Source: Parastagonospora avenae f. sp. tritici 18332-5
Lineage: Eukaryota > Ascomycota > Dothideomycetes > Pleosporales > Phaeosphaeriaceae
Length of the DNA: 64,000 nt
Assembly (NCBI GenBank): GCA_022559985.1
Contig: JAFJTR010000018.1
Span: 310,001-374,000 of the forward strand
Direction: 5' to 3'
Shown: one piece after another, positions 43,827-55,028 of the stretch
How positions within the stretch are numbered: the first letter of the stretch is position 1
How the letters are laid out: the number at the start of each line of letters is the position of its first letter
Program-made: the position numbers and the translations under genes
Notes under the pieces: generated by a model
What the model was told of the DNA's origin: nothing
Database searches by the model: none
What the model saw: the letters and a program-made list of their open reading frames with translations, nothing else

Positions 43827-44512
43827 AGATGGGCATGGGGATGAGGCGTTTTAAAGGAGAGGTTTTGAGGGGAGGTGTTAAGGTATCGTGTGTGGATGAA
43901 GGAATGTGAAGCTTTCGAGTCACTCGCTCGTCTTTTGTGGTCTTGAGTGAGGCGGGAAGTAATGAACAAGATTGACCTCGACGGAATTTGTGTGCGTAGA
44001 GGACTAGATGCGTGATGGTCCTGTTCGGCGGCAACACATGCTAGGTAAAAGATCTTGTACGTTGCTTTGTGTCGTGATTAAGCACTTCGGTATATCATAT
44101 ACTTATTCCTTACACACCCAGCTTTGCCTAAAAAGGTCGGCCGCAGGAGATATGATACCACTGAGCATTGAATAGATGCAACGTTGATCAAAGGCTAAAA
44201 CTTTTAAGTGGAATGTAAAGGTACATTTCTTGACTATGATTTTCGTGGTATCACCAGGCCCCCGCAGGATTCCTGTCCACCTTCACTCAACAGGAAGAGT
44301 AAAGAGGTAGCCTAGATATACTTCAAATCTTTTGCAAAACTAGACAAGATTATCTTACAGCACTAAACATATACAGGCTTCTTTACAAACTTACTCAGTG
44401 CGTTCCTAGAGACTATAAGATGACTTTGCTCACATCAAGAGCGGATACGAATTTCGACAGAGCGTGGTGGTATCATATATTGGGTATCATAGAATATCCC
44501 CTTGGACTTTGA
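43827..44512. other. Intergenic, convergent 3' ends
   Basis: This 0.7 kb gap between convergent genes is AT-richer than its surroundings after 44040. No gene or repeat is seen. Confidence 0.4.
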
Positions 44513-46879
44513 TTACTGCAACAAGTCTTGCTTTGCCTCTGCATCCAACAACCCCCTCCTCTCTTCCCTCCTCCTCAACCCAGCATACACGCCCCCCTTA
44601 ACAATCTCTCCCGTCTTCCCCACCGTCCCAAAACAGCAATGCTCCACGACCCCAAGCGGCCCCTCCCTCGGCCCCTCCTCCCTCAACACGCCAAACCTCA
44701 ATTTCGTCCGCGTAAGCTCCCTGGGAAACGGGTCGCCCCCCAGACACGCGCCGACAGACAGATGATCCAGCGTCGGATTGCGCGTGGTGACCATGATACG
44801 GCTAAACAACACATCACTCGCGACGCCATTCTGATGAATCGACCACGCGCCGATGAGTATGAATACGAACGTGACGCCGATGACGATGGCGTAGCCGTAC
44901 CACAGTCCACGCTTGTAGTATCTAAATACATTGAGCGTGCGGGTTTTTAGGCACGCGACATCCTGCGGCTGCGCGACGACGAGCGTGGGTTCGCTGAGCA
45001 GGCTGAGCAGCATGTCCTCGAAGAGGCCTTGGACGTCTGCCATCAAGTTCGGTGACGGATGGGAAGTGCGTGTGTCCATTAGTCGGGTCTCGGAGATGTC
45101 GGATTTAGTCACGACGAAGATGTCGGTGGATTTGGAGACGGAGCCGCGGAGGAAGGAGCGGAGGAGCGCGCCCATGGAGTGGTAGGCGGCGGTGAGTTTG
45201 TAGAGCTTGGGGTCATCGAGCGGGCGGATGTAGTTTGTGGAGGGGGCGGCGACCCAGTCGCTGGTGTTGTCGGTGTTGGGGGTGAGGTGGGTGTCGATGA
45301 CGGGGGCGAGGAAGTCGCGTTGGGTGAGGTTTGCGACCTGGGATGGGCGGTAGGTCATATTGAATGTGTAGTTGGTGTGGTGCATAACGCACCGGAACAT
45401 CTTGGGTATGTGGACGAGTTTCCACTTTTTGGCGTAAGGGGAGTCGGGCGGGTAAGATTCATTTGTCTGGAGAGCATATCCGATCCAGAGAGCTGGCTCG
45501 CTTTCAAAGACTCCCAGGGATGCTGGGTAGGGTGGGCCTTCCACCGGAACACCGTCGAGTGTATCGACCTGTGGCGATTTGTAATCGTCTTGGTCTACAT
45601 CGGCGAGATACGTGAAATTGCCTTCTGGCGCAATCTGGTTCAGCTTGAATGGTGCATTGTCTGGGGGCGCGTCTGTAAGGTCTTCGCATTTGTAACCTGG
45701 ACCCATGAAGTTGATGGAATACGAGCAGTTCCAACCTTCTCCGCAAAAGGACAAAGCTGCTTGATCGCGGGGTTGCGGTCTCCTGAGATATGCAGCGCTG
45801 ATTCCCAATCGGCGCACATTCTTCGATGGCTGATCGTAATAGTCAAAAAAGCCATCTTTGGTACCAGCTACATCTGTTGTGTTGTAGTAAGACATAGCCT
45901 CACGCCGTGTCTCGTTGTCCGGCATGATTCGAAAGTTGAAGTCGGATTCACGAGCGAAATTGATATTTGCCACTGCTGGACATCTAGAGGGTACTTCGAA
46001 AGCAGTGATTTCCGAGGTTAGCGAGGCTGGAGACATTACGGATGCTAGTGGTATCAGCCTGCGCCGTTGTAAGCAAGAGTAGTTGATGCGATGTCAAGAG
46101 ACGCACCAACAGCATAATGCCATGAAAGTCGCCAGCTTCCCATTCCTCCACATTTCGCCATTCATAAAGAACTGGGTCGGATCGTCTGGAGCAGAAAAGA
46201 GGCCATCGATGCCGTCTATCGTCATTGCCTTCGTTCGAAATGTCCGCCATATCCGCTGCCGATTGCACATGATAGATGTGCCAACGAGCGTGCTCTTTAC
46301 GAAGAAGGCTAATGCTGTCCCATATCGTATCTTCTTCAATTGATCATGCGCTGGCTGTCCGTTCAGATGCTTGTAATAGAGATGATGCCCTACAGCAGCT
46401 ATGACACCAGAAATGAACAAAATTCCAATGAGTGCAGGTGTCGTCCAATGTACATGCCATTTTGCTATTTCGCCAGCCCTTCGATCCAACAGCGCCTGAG
46501 TGTCCGCGTCTGTAAGCTTACTACGATAAAGCGAGCTTTGGGTATAAGTCGACTCCCTCCCAGACCTTGTCGACTGATGTGGACTCTCGTCGCGTCCTGT
46601 CACCGGTGCATACTGCCCAGCACTTCTGTTGTACGACAACCCGAAGTATGTATCTGGATGCAAATTTGCTCGTTCCCGATCAGGCTCATCTAGTCTTGGA
46701 GATGGAAGAGGCGATCGACTGCGCGGTTCGTTGGAGCGGCCGGATCGGTTCGGGCGTTGCGATACATCGGACAACTCGATGGGGTCGGCCTCTGATGCGA
46801 AAGGATCACGTTGCGCGGGCGGCGAGGTTGGCGAAGAAGATCGAGAGGAGTATGCGGAACGAGGGCCTCGCGAAGACAT
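44513..46879 (-). CDS. Large fungal membrane protein of unknown function
   Basis: Two exons, 46107-46879 and 44513-46058, with a 48-base intron, give 772 residues. The splice joins CCW to LIPLASVMSPASL, which matches a hydrophobic segment. The first 150 residues are disordered and rich in Ser, Arg and Pro. A membrane segment follows near 152-172 (TPALIGILFISGVIAAVGHH), with others near AFFVKSTLVG and ATFMALCCWLIPLASV. A large loop then carries many N-glycosylation sequons (NTTD, NCSY, NFTY, NESY, NYTF, NMTY, NLTQ, NTSD), so it faces the lumen or outside. A last membrane segment is GYAIVIGVTFVFILIGAW, with a cytosolic tail. Proteins of this plan are widespread in filamentous ascomycetes, sometimes mislabelled formylmethionine-deformylase-like. 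I assign no function. Confidence 0.82.
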
Positions 46880-48382
46880 CGTAGAGGAAGTGGAGAGTCT
46901 CTAAACTATCACAAAGCCGACATTTAAGGGCGTTCGCGAATGGTAAGTCGTGTATGGAGTCGTGCTACTGTTCACAGATGCTAGCTTGTGCTGTGGGGTT
47001 CACCAGCGTCTGTAGATCTTCTACAACCTTCAAGCACAGGTCCAAGAGCAAGTGCAAAGCAACAGATCACCAACGGCCTCTCTTCTGCATGAAACATGGC
47101 TCGTTGTTGTTTGTTGCTGGTCCTCTCCATCTCCGCAGCGGGACGTTGGCGAGGCCTCAGCCAACTTCGCACTAACGCCCAACTTGCAGACAGTGGCTGA
47201 ATCGTGTTCAGCCGCCAGCTGGACCAAGCGTCGATCCCAGCAGTAGTCATGCATCTGACCATGCTGTGAGCGGCGTACGGGTTGATCATGTAACTGTGGT
47301 GCAAAAGAAACTTTCTTTCTCCACAAGTCCTGTGGTGCCCACAAGGTGGTCGACCTTCGGTCCGAAGCAGCACGTACTCCTGACGTCCACATGCGTTACA
47401 ACTCTTTGCTTAGTTACCAGATTCGGAAAAACGATATGCTGAAGCATGTATTGTGGAGAACCGGATGGCGTAAGGCTAGATATCAAGGGACCCAGCTAAG
47501 TAGCCACAAGGACACCGAAGACGCGGAGAACAGTCGATTTGGCATCCCTCCGTGGTAAGTCGAGCGTCACATTGTTCCAACGATGCGTCGAGCTAAGTTG
47601 TCATCTTTTGCGCATACCATTCGATGTGAGTGAGGCCACGAAATGTTGAAGCTACGTAACCATAATGTCACAAAAGAGAAGTTACGAAGGTAATTTCGAG
47701 GCGCGAACATTGCGACGAGAAGAGCTAGGATGAGAATGTTGCGATTATGAAAGTCTCAAGTGGATCGAAACATGTGCTCGTTCCTTGCTTCCACGCGGTC
47801 ACGAGCGGGCCGCTTCGGAGAATTCCCGCTTCGAGGCTGCTGAAGCCTCGCACCTTCTACCGACCCACTCCTACTTTCTGATGCTTATAAATCTATCCCC
47901 ATCATACCCCATCGTCTGCCGATTTCCACCATGGCATCCCCACGATTCAGGGACTATCCACGAATCGATAACGCACGTAGCAGCACCCAATGAGCCGCGA
48001 TGAAGGCCTTGTAGAGACCAAAGCCGAGCGACTCCCGAGCGATGTCCATGGATTTACAATCAATTGAACAGACACGGGATAGACTAAGCTCAATGTCTAT
48101 GAACTAATCAGCTGTTCTTTGTAATAATCGGCAAATGTACCTAGTTCTACCGTTCTTCACGAGTTTTCAGAACAGTGACGTTGGCCGATCTGGGACAACC
48201 CATGTTATTCTTGCGTCACCAATGGACCCTCTGGAGCCCCACATCGACATGGCTATGATTCTGGACTGGTACATAAACGGACACTGCCCGCGAAGGAATT
48301 GCTCTGCAGATACCCAGAACAATTCACATCCTCTCATAATTCTTAATTGACATTCTGAGACCAACATACAACAACGCACACA
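46880..48382. other. Intergenic, divergent promoters (1.5 kb)
   Basis: This region separates divergent starts. Short frames (for example 48135-48350 on plus, 71 codons) have no family resemblance. I see no RNA gene or repeat. Confidence 0.4.
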
Positions 48383-49531
48383 ATGGCACCATCAACAACC
48401 AAGCAATGGACTGTCGAGGGCAAGAATGGCTTCGACTCTCTCAAGTTCAACGAGAAGGCACCAGTCCCTGAGCTTGGTGATAATGATGTTCTCGTCAAGA
48501 GTATGAAGCCCAATCTATAATCCTGTTGTAACTTTGCTAACAAGTAGCAGTCCACGGCGCATCGCTCAACTACCGTGACCTGATCATCCCCAAGGGCAAA
48601 TACCCCTTCCCCATGAAGGATAACATCGTCCCCGGCTCAGACGGAGCTGGTACCGTCGAATCAGTCGGCAAGAGCGTCACTCGCTTCAAGGCAGGAGGTA
48701 TATATCAATCCACCTCTAGCCATATCTCCTACATACTAACACCCCGCAGACAAAGTCGTAACCCTCTTCAACCAAGGCCACCTCGCAGGCTCCCTCGACG
48801 CCGCATCCCTCGCCACCGGCCTTGGCGGCGCCCTCGACGGCACACTGCGCGAACACGCCGTCTTCTCCGAATCCGGGCTCGTCCCTATGCCCTCAAACCT
48901 CAACTTCCTCGAAGCCTCGACACTCTCCTGCGCCGCGCTGACCGCATGGAACGGCCTCTACGGCCTCGAATCGCGCGCCCTGAAACCCGGCCAATGGGTG
49001 CTCACACAAGGAACAGGCGGCGTGTCCATCTTCGCCGTGCAATTCGCCAAAGCAGCCGGCGCGCGTGTGATCGCGACCACCTCGTCTGCCGCCAAGGCCG
49101 AGACGTTGAAGAAACTCGGCGCAGACCACGTCATCAACTACAAAGACACGCCCAACTGGGGCGAGGAGGCGAAGAAACTCTCCGGCGGCGCCGGCGTGCA
49201 GCACGTCATTGAAGTGGGCGGCCCGTCCACTATGGCGCAGTCGCTCAAGGCTATTGCCATCGACGGCGTGATCAGCATCATTGGCTTCATCGGGGGTATG
49301 AGCAAAGACCAGCCGACGTTCTTGGACTGCCTTACGAACATGTGCACTGTAAGAGGTATTTTGGTGGGCTCGCGGCTACAGATGGAGGATATGTGTGCGG
49401 CGATTGAGGCGAATGACTTACATCCTGTGGTGGATGAGAAGGTGTTTAAGTTGGAGGAATTGAAGGAGGCGTATGAGTATATGTGGGAGCAGAAGCATTT
49501 TGGAAAGTTGACTGTTAAGGTTGCAGAGTAA
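48383..49531 (+). CDS. Zinc-free medium-chain dehydrogenase/reductase (quinone-oxidoreductase type)
   Basis: A cytosolic NAD(P)H-dependent oxidoreductase of the MDR superfamily. Exons: 48383-48500, 48551-48697 and 48750-49531; introns 50 and 52 bases. The total is 1047 bases or 348 residues. The GroES-like domain has HGASLNYRDLIIPKGKYPF and GSDGAGTVESVG; the Rossmann domain has the nucleotide loop TQGTGGVSIFAVQFAKAAGA and ATTSSAAKAETLKKLGADHV. The structural and catalytic zinc cysteines of classical alcohol dehydrogenases are absent, so quinone, enoyl or alcohol substrates are all possible. For intron 1, the acceptor TAGCAG before 48551 gives VKIHGASLNYRD, which is preferred over the TAG three bases upstream. 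It is convergent with Ulp1 across a 0.6 kb gap. Confidence 0.88.
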
Positions 49532-50133
49532 TGTAGAGTGGTGAGAACGAATTAATGATATCATCTTACTTGTTGGAAGATGCTGTGATGCCATGGTGCG
49601 ATTGAAGAGCCTGTATATCTTCAACCTCTTCATGAGCTTTCTCCGGTAGACTATGAAGACGCGAGGATATACAGGTATGTGTATTGATATGCGATATTCG
49701 TGGTGTTGAGTACAAGTCTGCGCCTGCGTTCTGACCTTAAACCCCCGAAGGCTGCTCGAAACCCCCAAAAATCACCATCGTTAGCTATCGCCCGTGTATA
49801 TACGCAACCTCATAAGGTTTCGATTGACGAGGTCTTGCGAGAAGCTGTACAGCCTCAAGGCCTCATCATGGAGGCAACTGATAACGATTCACACCACGTA
49901 TATATACAGCAGACATCAAACATCACTCATGCGGGCACAGTCAAGTAGATATTCTATCATCTCATTGCTATTCAAACATTACTTTAGTGCCACTCATAGG
50001 CTTTTACCTCTCATGCCTCTCTGGGCCAGGTGTAGTTGGGGTATCAAAGGTCGTCCATTCATAAGGACCTCGTCCAGCGAAGTGCCAAGTATTCGTAAAA
50101 AGGCAAGGAAATTCGTAATCGTCTCATAAGAGT
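49532..50133. other. Intergenic, convergent 3' ends
   Basis: This 0.6 kb gap lies between the oxidoreductase and the Ulp1 gene. No gene is supported; short frames are AT-rich and unconvincing. Confidence 0.4.
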
Positions 50134-53005
50134 TCAAGTGAACTCGGCGGTAGGCACGCCAGCCATTAGGGTGGCGGCAATGCGCTCGCGCGCGTCAAGC
50201 ATGCCGTCACAGGCAATAATCTTGACGTATTCTTCTCCGCGAAGAAGGGCGAGCGCGTTTAGAATAGCAAAAACGCCGCAGTCGCTGCCGTTGATCTGGC
50301 GAGTAGAGCGCTGCTTCCACAGAACAACCCAATCATCTTCATTCCAGAACTCCTTGAGCTCCAGCTGAAGGTACTCCTTGAGCTTGTCGACGTACTTGGT
50401 GCCGTCCCATCCCAAAGAATCGAGATACTCAATCGTGCGCTCCTTGGGCTTCACGACTAGTAAGCGCCAGTGACCGCCGTCACAGATAGGATAGAGAAGC
50501 AGGTCGGCATCGAGGTACTGCTTGCCGGCTAGTCGGAACCTCGCAGCCCAGCGTGCTACTCCCTGGTACTCCTTGGTCTTCATTGTGGGATACCAGAAAG
50601 AGGAGAAAGCATGTACAGCCGGAGCGGGTCCGCCTCGCTTGGATACAAACCCGGCTTCCTTGTTGAGATGCGCGATGAGGACACCCAAATACTCGTTGAC
50701 AATGTTGTCGTTCAACCAGGCCTTTGGATCTCCACTGAACATACGCGGCAACAAGGTCGAGAAGTCGTGCGCGGTGAGCTTCTCGGGTACGATGTGCGCG
50801 TCTGCGATGCGCCCATTCTCGGTTTTCTTGGCAGCAGCTTCGAGCTTCTTGGACTCTTCCTCTGAGAGAGGTTCCATAAAGGCCTTGACTTTTGGCGGCG
50901 GCGTAGGGGCAAGAGCCAGCTTCTCCTGCAGCTCCTTCTGCAGATCGCCCAACAGCTCGAGGGAGATCTGTGACTCCTCGAGGGAGTCGTCGTCGGAGTC
51001 TTCCCATGTCGAGGTTGGCACTCCGCTAAAGCCGACAGACCCCTTCGCAGTCACCTCTTGCTGTGTGCTGCTTCCATCATTGCTGCGAGACGGCGAGATA
51101 GCAGCATCTGCACCTTCATCCTCAGAGGTATCGTTATCTGAGCTGTAGATCTTGGTCGGTGACCGGAACGGGCTAGAGCAGACGGCTTCTAGGACCGAGT
51201 CCATCATGTCTGCAATTTTTTCGTCGCAAAAGAAAGGCTTCGCGTGAGCGTGCAGGCTCCACCGAACGACTTTCTTGCCGCCGCGATCGGGTCGTGGAGA
51301 TGGCACGGGCGGCTCGTCCTCTACATCAGGTGCGTCGTCAAGGAAAGAAAGTTCCTGGTCGACTGTTTCAGTGTAGTTGTAGTATTCATGCTCGGCGGCC
51401 GACATTCCGGGAACATAGTTGTGCCAAGCCTCGGCTGCAGCCCTGTAGTGCTCACTGGCTTGCTGAGCTTGGAACGCGACCTCCGCGGCATGGTTCTTCA
51501 AGGTGAAGGCCTGATATTCTTTCTGTTGTAGCACTGTCTGCTCCAGGACACGATGCGAGAGCAACGGGGCTGTACGGTCGGGGGCTGAGGAAAAGTTGAG
51601 GTTGAAAGCTCCTTGTTCGAGAGCTTGGTTCTTGAGTAACAGCTTGCGCATTGGAGTGACTGTCGCATTGCTGATGATGTTCATATGTGAGTTGGGTGAG
51701 ATCTGAAGAGGTCCGCGCGACGGCATTTGCACAACCGGCGAATGGTGGGGAACCTCCAGCAATGGTGAAGCAGCTGCGACTGGACTGCCTGTGACAGGGT
51801 TGGACTCAATAGACCAGTCTTCGACATGCGGGGGCGCTGGATATTGCGACAGGTCTGTACCGGGAGGAGGTTGCGGGCTACTACTCACCCAGGCGCTCTC
51901 GAAGGACCAGTCCTCACTATCGTCTTCCTCTTCATTGTCATCGTCCATGCCGTTCATGCCGACGTCTTCGTCAAATGCCTCTGAAGCATCCTCACTGGCC
52001 GCAGCTGGACTCGTGGCGGCGGCGCGCTTCTCCCTGTTAAATAGCTTGAAAGAAGTAATCCACGGTGGTGTCGTGATGCTGAAGGGGCTACCGGCAAGCT
52101 TGGGCGGGCTAGGGGTGGGCACTGGCCCGCCGGGCGGATTCCTAGGTGACAGGTCGCGAAGACGTTGTACAGGAACCTGTACTGGTGTCGGTGCAGTTAT
52201 CCACATGTCTGGTGTCTCAGGTGCTGGCTGCGGTGCCTCTGGCTGCGAGGGCGCGAATGTCCTGAGTGGTGCAAGACGCTGTACAGGAGCCTCGACAGGA
52301 GACTGAACATACGGTTGGATAGGGAACTGGACATAAGCCTGGACTGAAGCCTGTACAGGTGTTGGGCCGGTCGTCCAGATGTCTAATGTGTCCCGTGCAG
52401 ACGGCGGTGTCTCTGGTGTCTCTGGCTGTGAGATCGGCTGTGCCTTGACTGGCGAACCTGATGAGAAGGCAGAAGGCGCAGTGACGACGCGAGCGTGACC
52501 ACGACCACGGCCGACTTTCTTCATGTACAGTGCGCGTGCTGGAGCGCGTGTAGGAGTTGTGGGCTCATCTGCCGGACCAGCATCGATGATGCGCTTCTTG
52601 TACGCGCCATCCTCGCGGAAGACGGGCTGGACAACAATCTGCTGCTTGCGCGCAAAGCGACGGAAGAGTCGCGCTGGCAGTGCCAGGGCATTGCCGAGCG
52701 TTGCGCTGATGACCCATCGGCCGATCGTGTAGAGAGTTGAAGGCGCGGCAGCATCATTGCGCTCAGCGACGTCGAGGTCAGCGTCTCGAGGCCACCTGCC
52801 AGGGATACGAAGCGCGCTTGGGGTAAAAGGTGTGGCATCAGCAAGCGCCTGCGGCCGCGTGTTAGTTGAGTCGAGTCGAGTCAAAGAGCTGCATGCGACC
52901 AACCTGGAGTTGAGAGTCAAAGCCGCTGTGGGCATTGACTAGCATGCCAGGAGCACTGCTGGTGAAGGCAGAGTCGAACAGTCTCTTGTTGGGAGTGGAA
53001 GGCAT
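50134..53005 (-). CDS. ULP1: SUMO-specific cysteine protease of the Ulp1 family
   Basis: Ulp1 matures SUMO and removes it from conjugates, usually at the nuclear pore. Exon 1 is 52904-53005 (MPSTPNKRLFDSAF) and exon 2 is 50134-52848, with a 55-base intron. The total is 2817 bases or 938 residues. The C-terminal C48 domain has WLNDNIVNEYL, the catalytic triad His827 (GGHWRL), Asp844 (YLDSLGW) and Cys891 in GSDCGVF, plus the oxyanion Gln (RQINGSDCG). The long N-terminal half is disordered and low in complexity, with repeated VQ/PVQ units (about residues 210-300) and acidic stretches. These probably serve targeting. It is divergent from the PP2A gene, with 449 bases between starts. Confidence 0.92.
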
Positions 53006-53454
53006 TTTGCAAACTGTCGCGGGTTGCGCAGTTAAAGAGAAAGCAGTAATTGCGATGGGGGACAAAGTAAGTCGCAACCCCAGGCGCGACTGCCAAGGCG
53101 ACGCGCGAACCAAGCTACTGCGGGCAGGAGCGAACGGGTGGTCATTGCACCTGCCTTGTCTAAACAAAAACAGAAGTCACGTGAAAGCGCCGGCAGCACC
53201 TTCCTCCGCCGCCGAATCTGCTAGTCGCCAAGCCCTACGCATTCGATGGGCGTGACGGCCTCCACGATACATCGAGCGTCAAGATACCCACTGCATACTG
53301 CATTGTTTCCCCTCTTTCACTGTTAGCCCTTGAATCCTCGCTCGCTCGCACACTGGCACGTCATTTGCCAAGTTTGAGTTAGAGGGCGAGAACGAACCCC
53401 TCGACCGCTGTCACAACAAGCGACCACCCCACCACCCGTCACCACCCCGCAACC
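53006..53454. promoter_or_regulatory. Divergent promoter region ULP1 / PP2A
   Basis: These 449 bases lie between divergent start codons. Pyrimidine-rich leader sequence and CACC repeats (53418-53452) precede the PP2A start. No specific site is recognised. Confidence 0.35.
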
Positions 53455-54704
53455 ATGGATACCAATATGGAGGACGTCAAGATGCCCGAGCCTATGCAGA
53501 TGTCTTCCATTCCTACCACCGAGCCCGCGACCATTCCCACCCTGGACGGCTGGATCGAGAGCCTCATGACCTGCAAGCAGTTGGCGGAGAGCGACGTACA
53601 GAGGCTTTGCGAGAAGGTGTGTGACCCACGCCCACCCAAATACTTATTCCCCATATATTATGTACTAAAGAGATTGTCTATAGGCTCGCGAAGTATTGCA
53701 AGAGGAGTCGAACGTGCAGCCAGTGGTATGTACAACACGAAACCGATGTCACATGCCCACTGACAACTCTCCAGAAATGCCCCGTCACAGTTTGCGGAGA
53801 CATACACGGACAGTTTCACGACTTGATGGAGCTATTCAAGATTGGTGGACCGAACCCGGATACAAACTATCTCTTCATGGGTGCGCATCCCTTCTATGCC
53901 CACGCTAGCATTGACTAACCCTTGCAGGCGACTACGTTGACCGAGGATACTTCTCTGTCGAGACCGTCACCCTCCTTGTCGCGCTCAAGATTCGATACCC
54001 CGGACGAATCACAATCCTCCGCGGCAACCACGAGTCCCGCCAGATCACCCAAGTCTACGGCTTCTACGACGAATGCCTCCGAAAGTACGGCAACGCCAAC
54101 GTCTGGAAGTACTTCACCGACCTCTTCGACTACCTCCCGCTTACCGCCCTCATTGACAACCAGATCTTCTGTTTACACGGTGGTCTGTCGCCCAGCATCG
54201 ACACACTTGATAACATTAGGGCGCTCGATCGCATTCAAGAAGTGCCGCATGAGGGGCCCATGTGCGACTTGCTATGGTCCGATCCAGATGACCGCTGTGG
54301 CTGGGGAATATCTCCTCGCGGCGCGGGTTACACATTCGGCCAGGATATTTCCGAGGCGTTCAACCATAACAATGGTCTTACCCTCGTTGCAAGAGCCCAC
54401 CAGCTGGTTATGGAGGGCTACAACTGGTCGCAAGACAGGAACGTCGTGACCATCTTCTCAGGTGGGTTTCTCGTTCGTTTAAGGTTGTTACATTCACTGA
54501 CAATTCTCAGCACCCAACTACTGCTACCGATGCGGTAACCAAGCTGCAATTATGGAGATTGATGAGCACCTCAAGTACACCTTGTAAGTCTTCATCTGCG
54601 TTGCTTGCACACTAAACTAACGCCCGTACAGCTTGCAGTTTGACCCATGCCCGCGAGCCGGAGAACCGATGGTCTCGCGCCGGACTCCGGACTACTTCTT
54701 GTAG
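53455..54704 (+). CDS. Serine/threonine protein phosphatase PP2A catalytic subunit
   Basis: The catalytic subunit of PP2A, acting on many phosphoproteins in cytosol and nucleus. Six exons: 53455-53616, 53684-53725, 53775-53880, 53928-54461, 54511-54583 and 54632-54704; introns 67, 49, 47, 49 and 48 bases. The total is 990 bases or 329 residues. Metal-site and catalytic motifs are all present: GDIHGQFHD, GDYVDRGYFS, LRGNHESRQ, LHGGLSPS and FSAPNYCYRCGN. The C-terminus TPDYFL is the conserved methylation and regulation tail of true PP2A, which separates it from PP4 and PP6. A short acidic N-terminal extension precedes the usual LDGWIESL. The order of splice junctions restores the motif GDYVDRG across intron 3. 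Confidence 0.96.
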
Positions 54705-55028
54705 ATGGTCATACGTTCGTACTCTGCCATGGCTTGCGTGGAACATTGTTGGCTTAGACTGCCGACTCTAGAATCAGTGCCTTAATGACGTTGGACGGCG
54801 TGATTTATATCAGAGTCACCGACAAGGGTAGATCCCAGCCCGGTGATGCAGAGTCCGCAGTAATGAACATACCACGGACAAGGTCAGGTCAATGTGAAGT
54901 TCCACATGCCGGTGAACGATTCAACGCAATCATGCTCATAGATGAAATACAGCGCCTATGATCCTGCCACATTGACTTCCACGCCTCGTGAATTTATGAT
55001 GTATTCGCATTCAGTTCCACTTCGCTAT
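54705..55028. other. Intergenic, convergent 3' ends
   Basis: A gap of 324 bases between PP2A and TYW1. Nothing is recognised. Confidence 0.4.
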
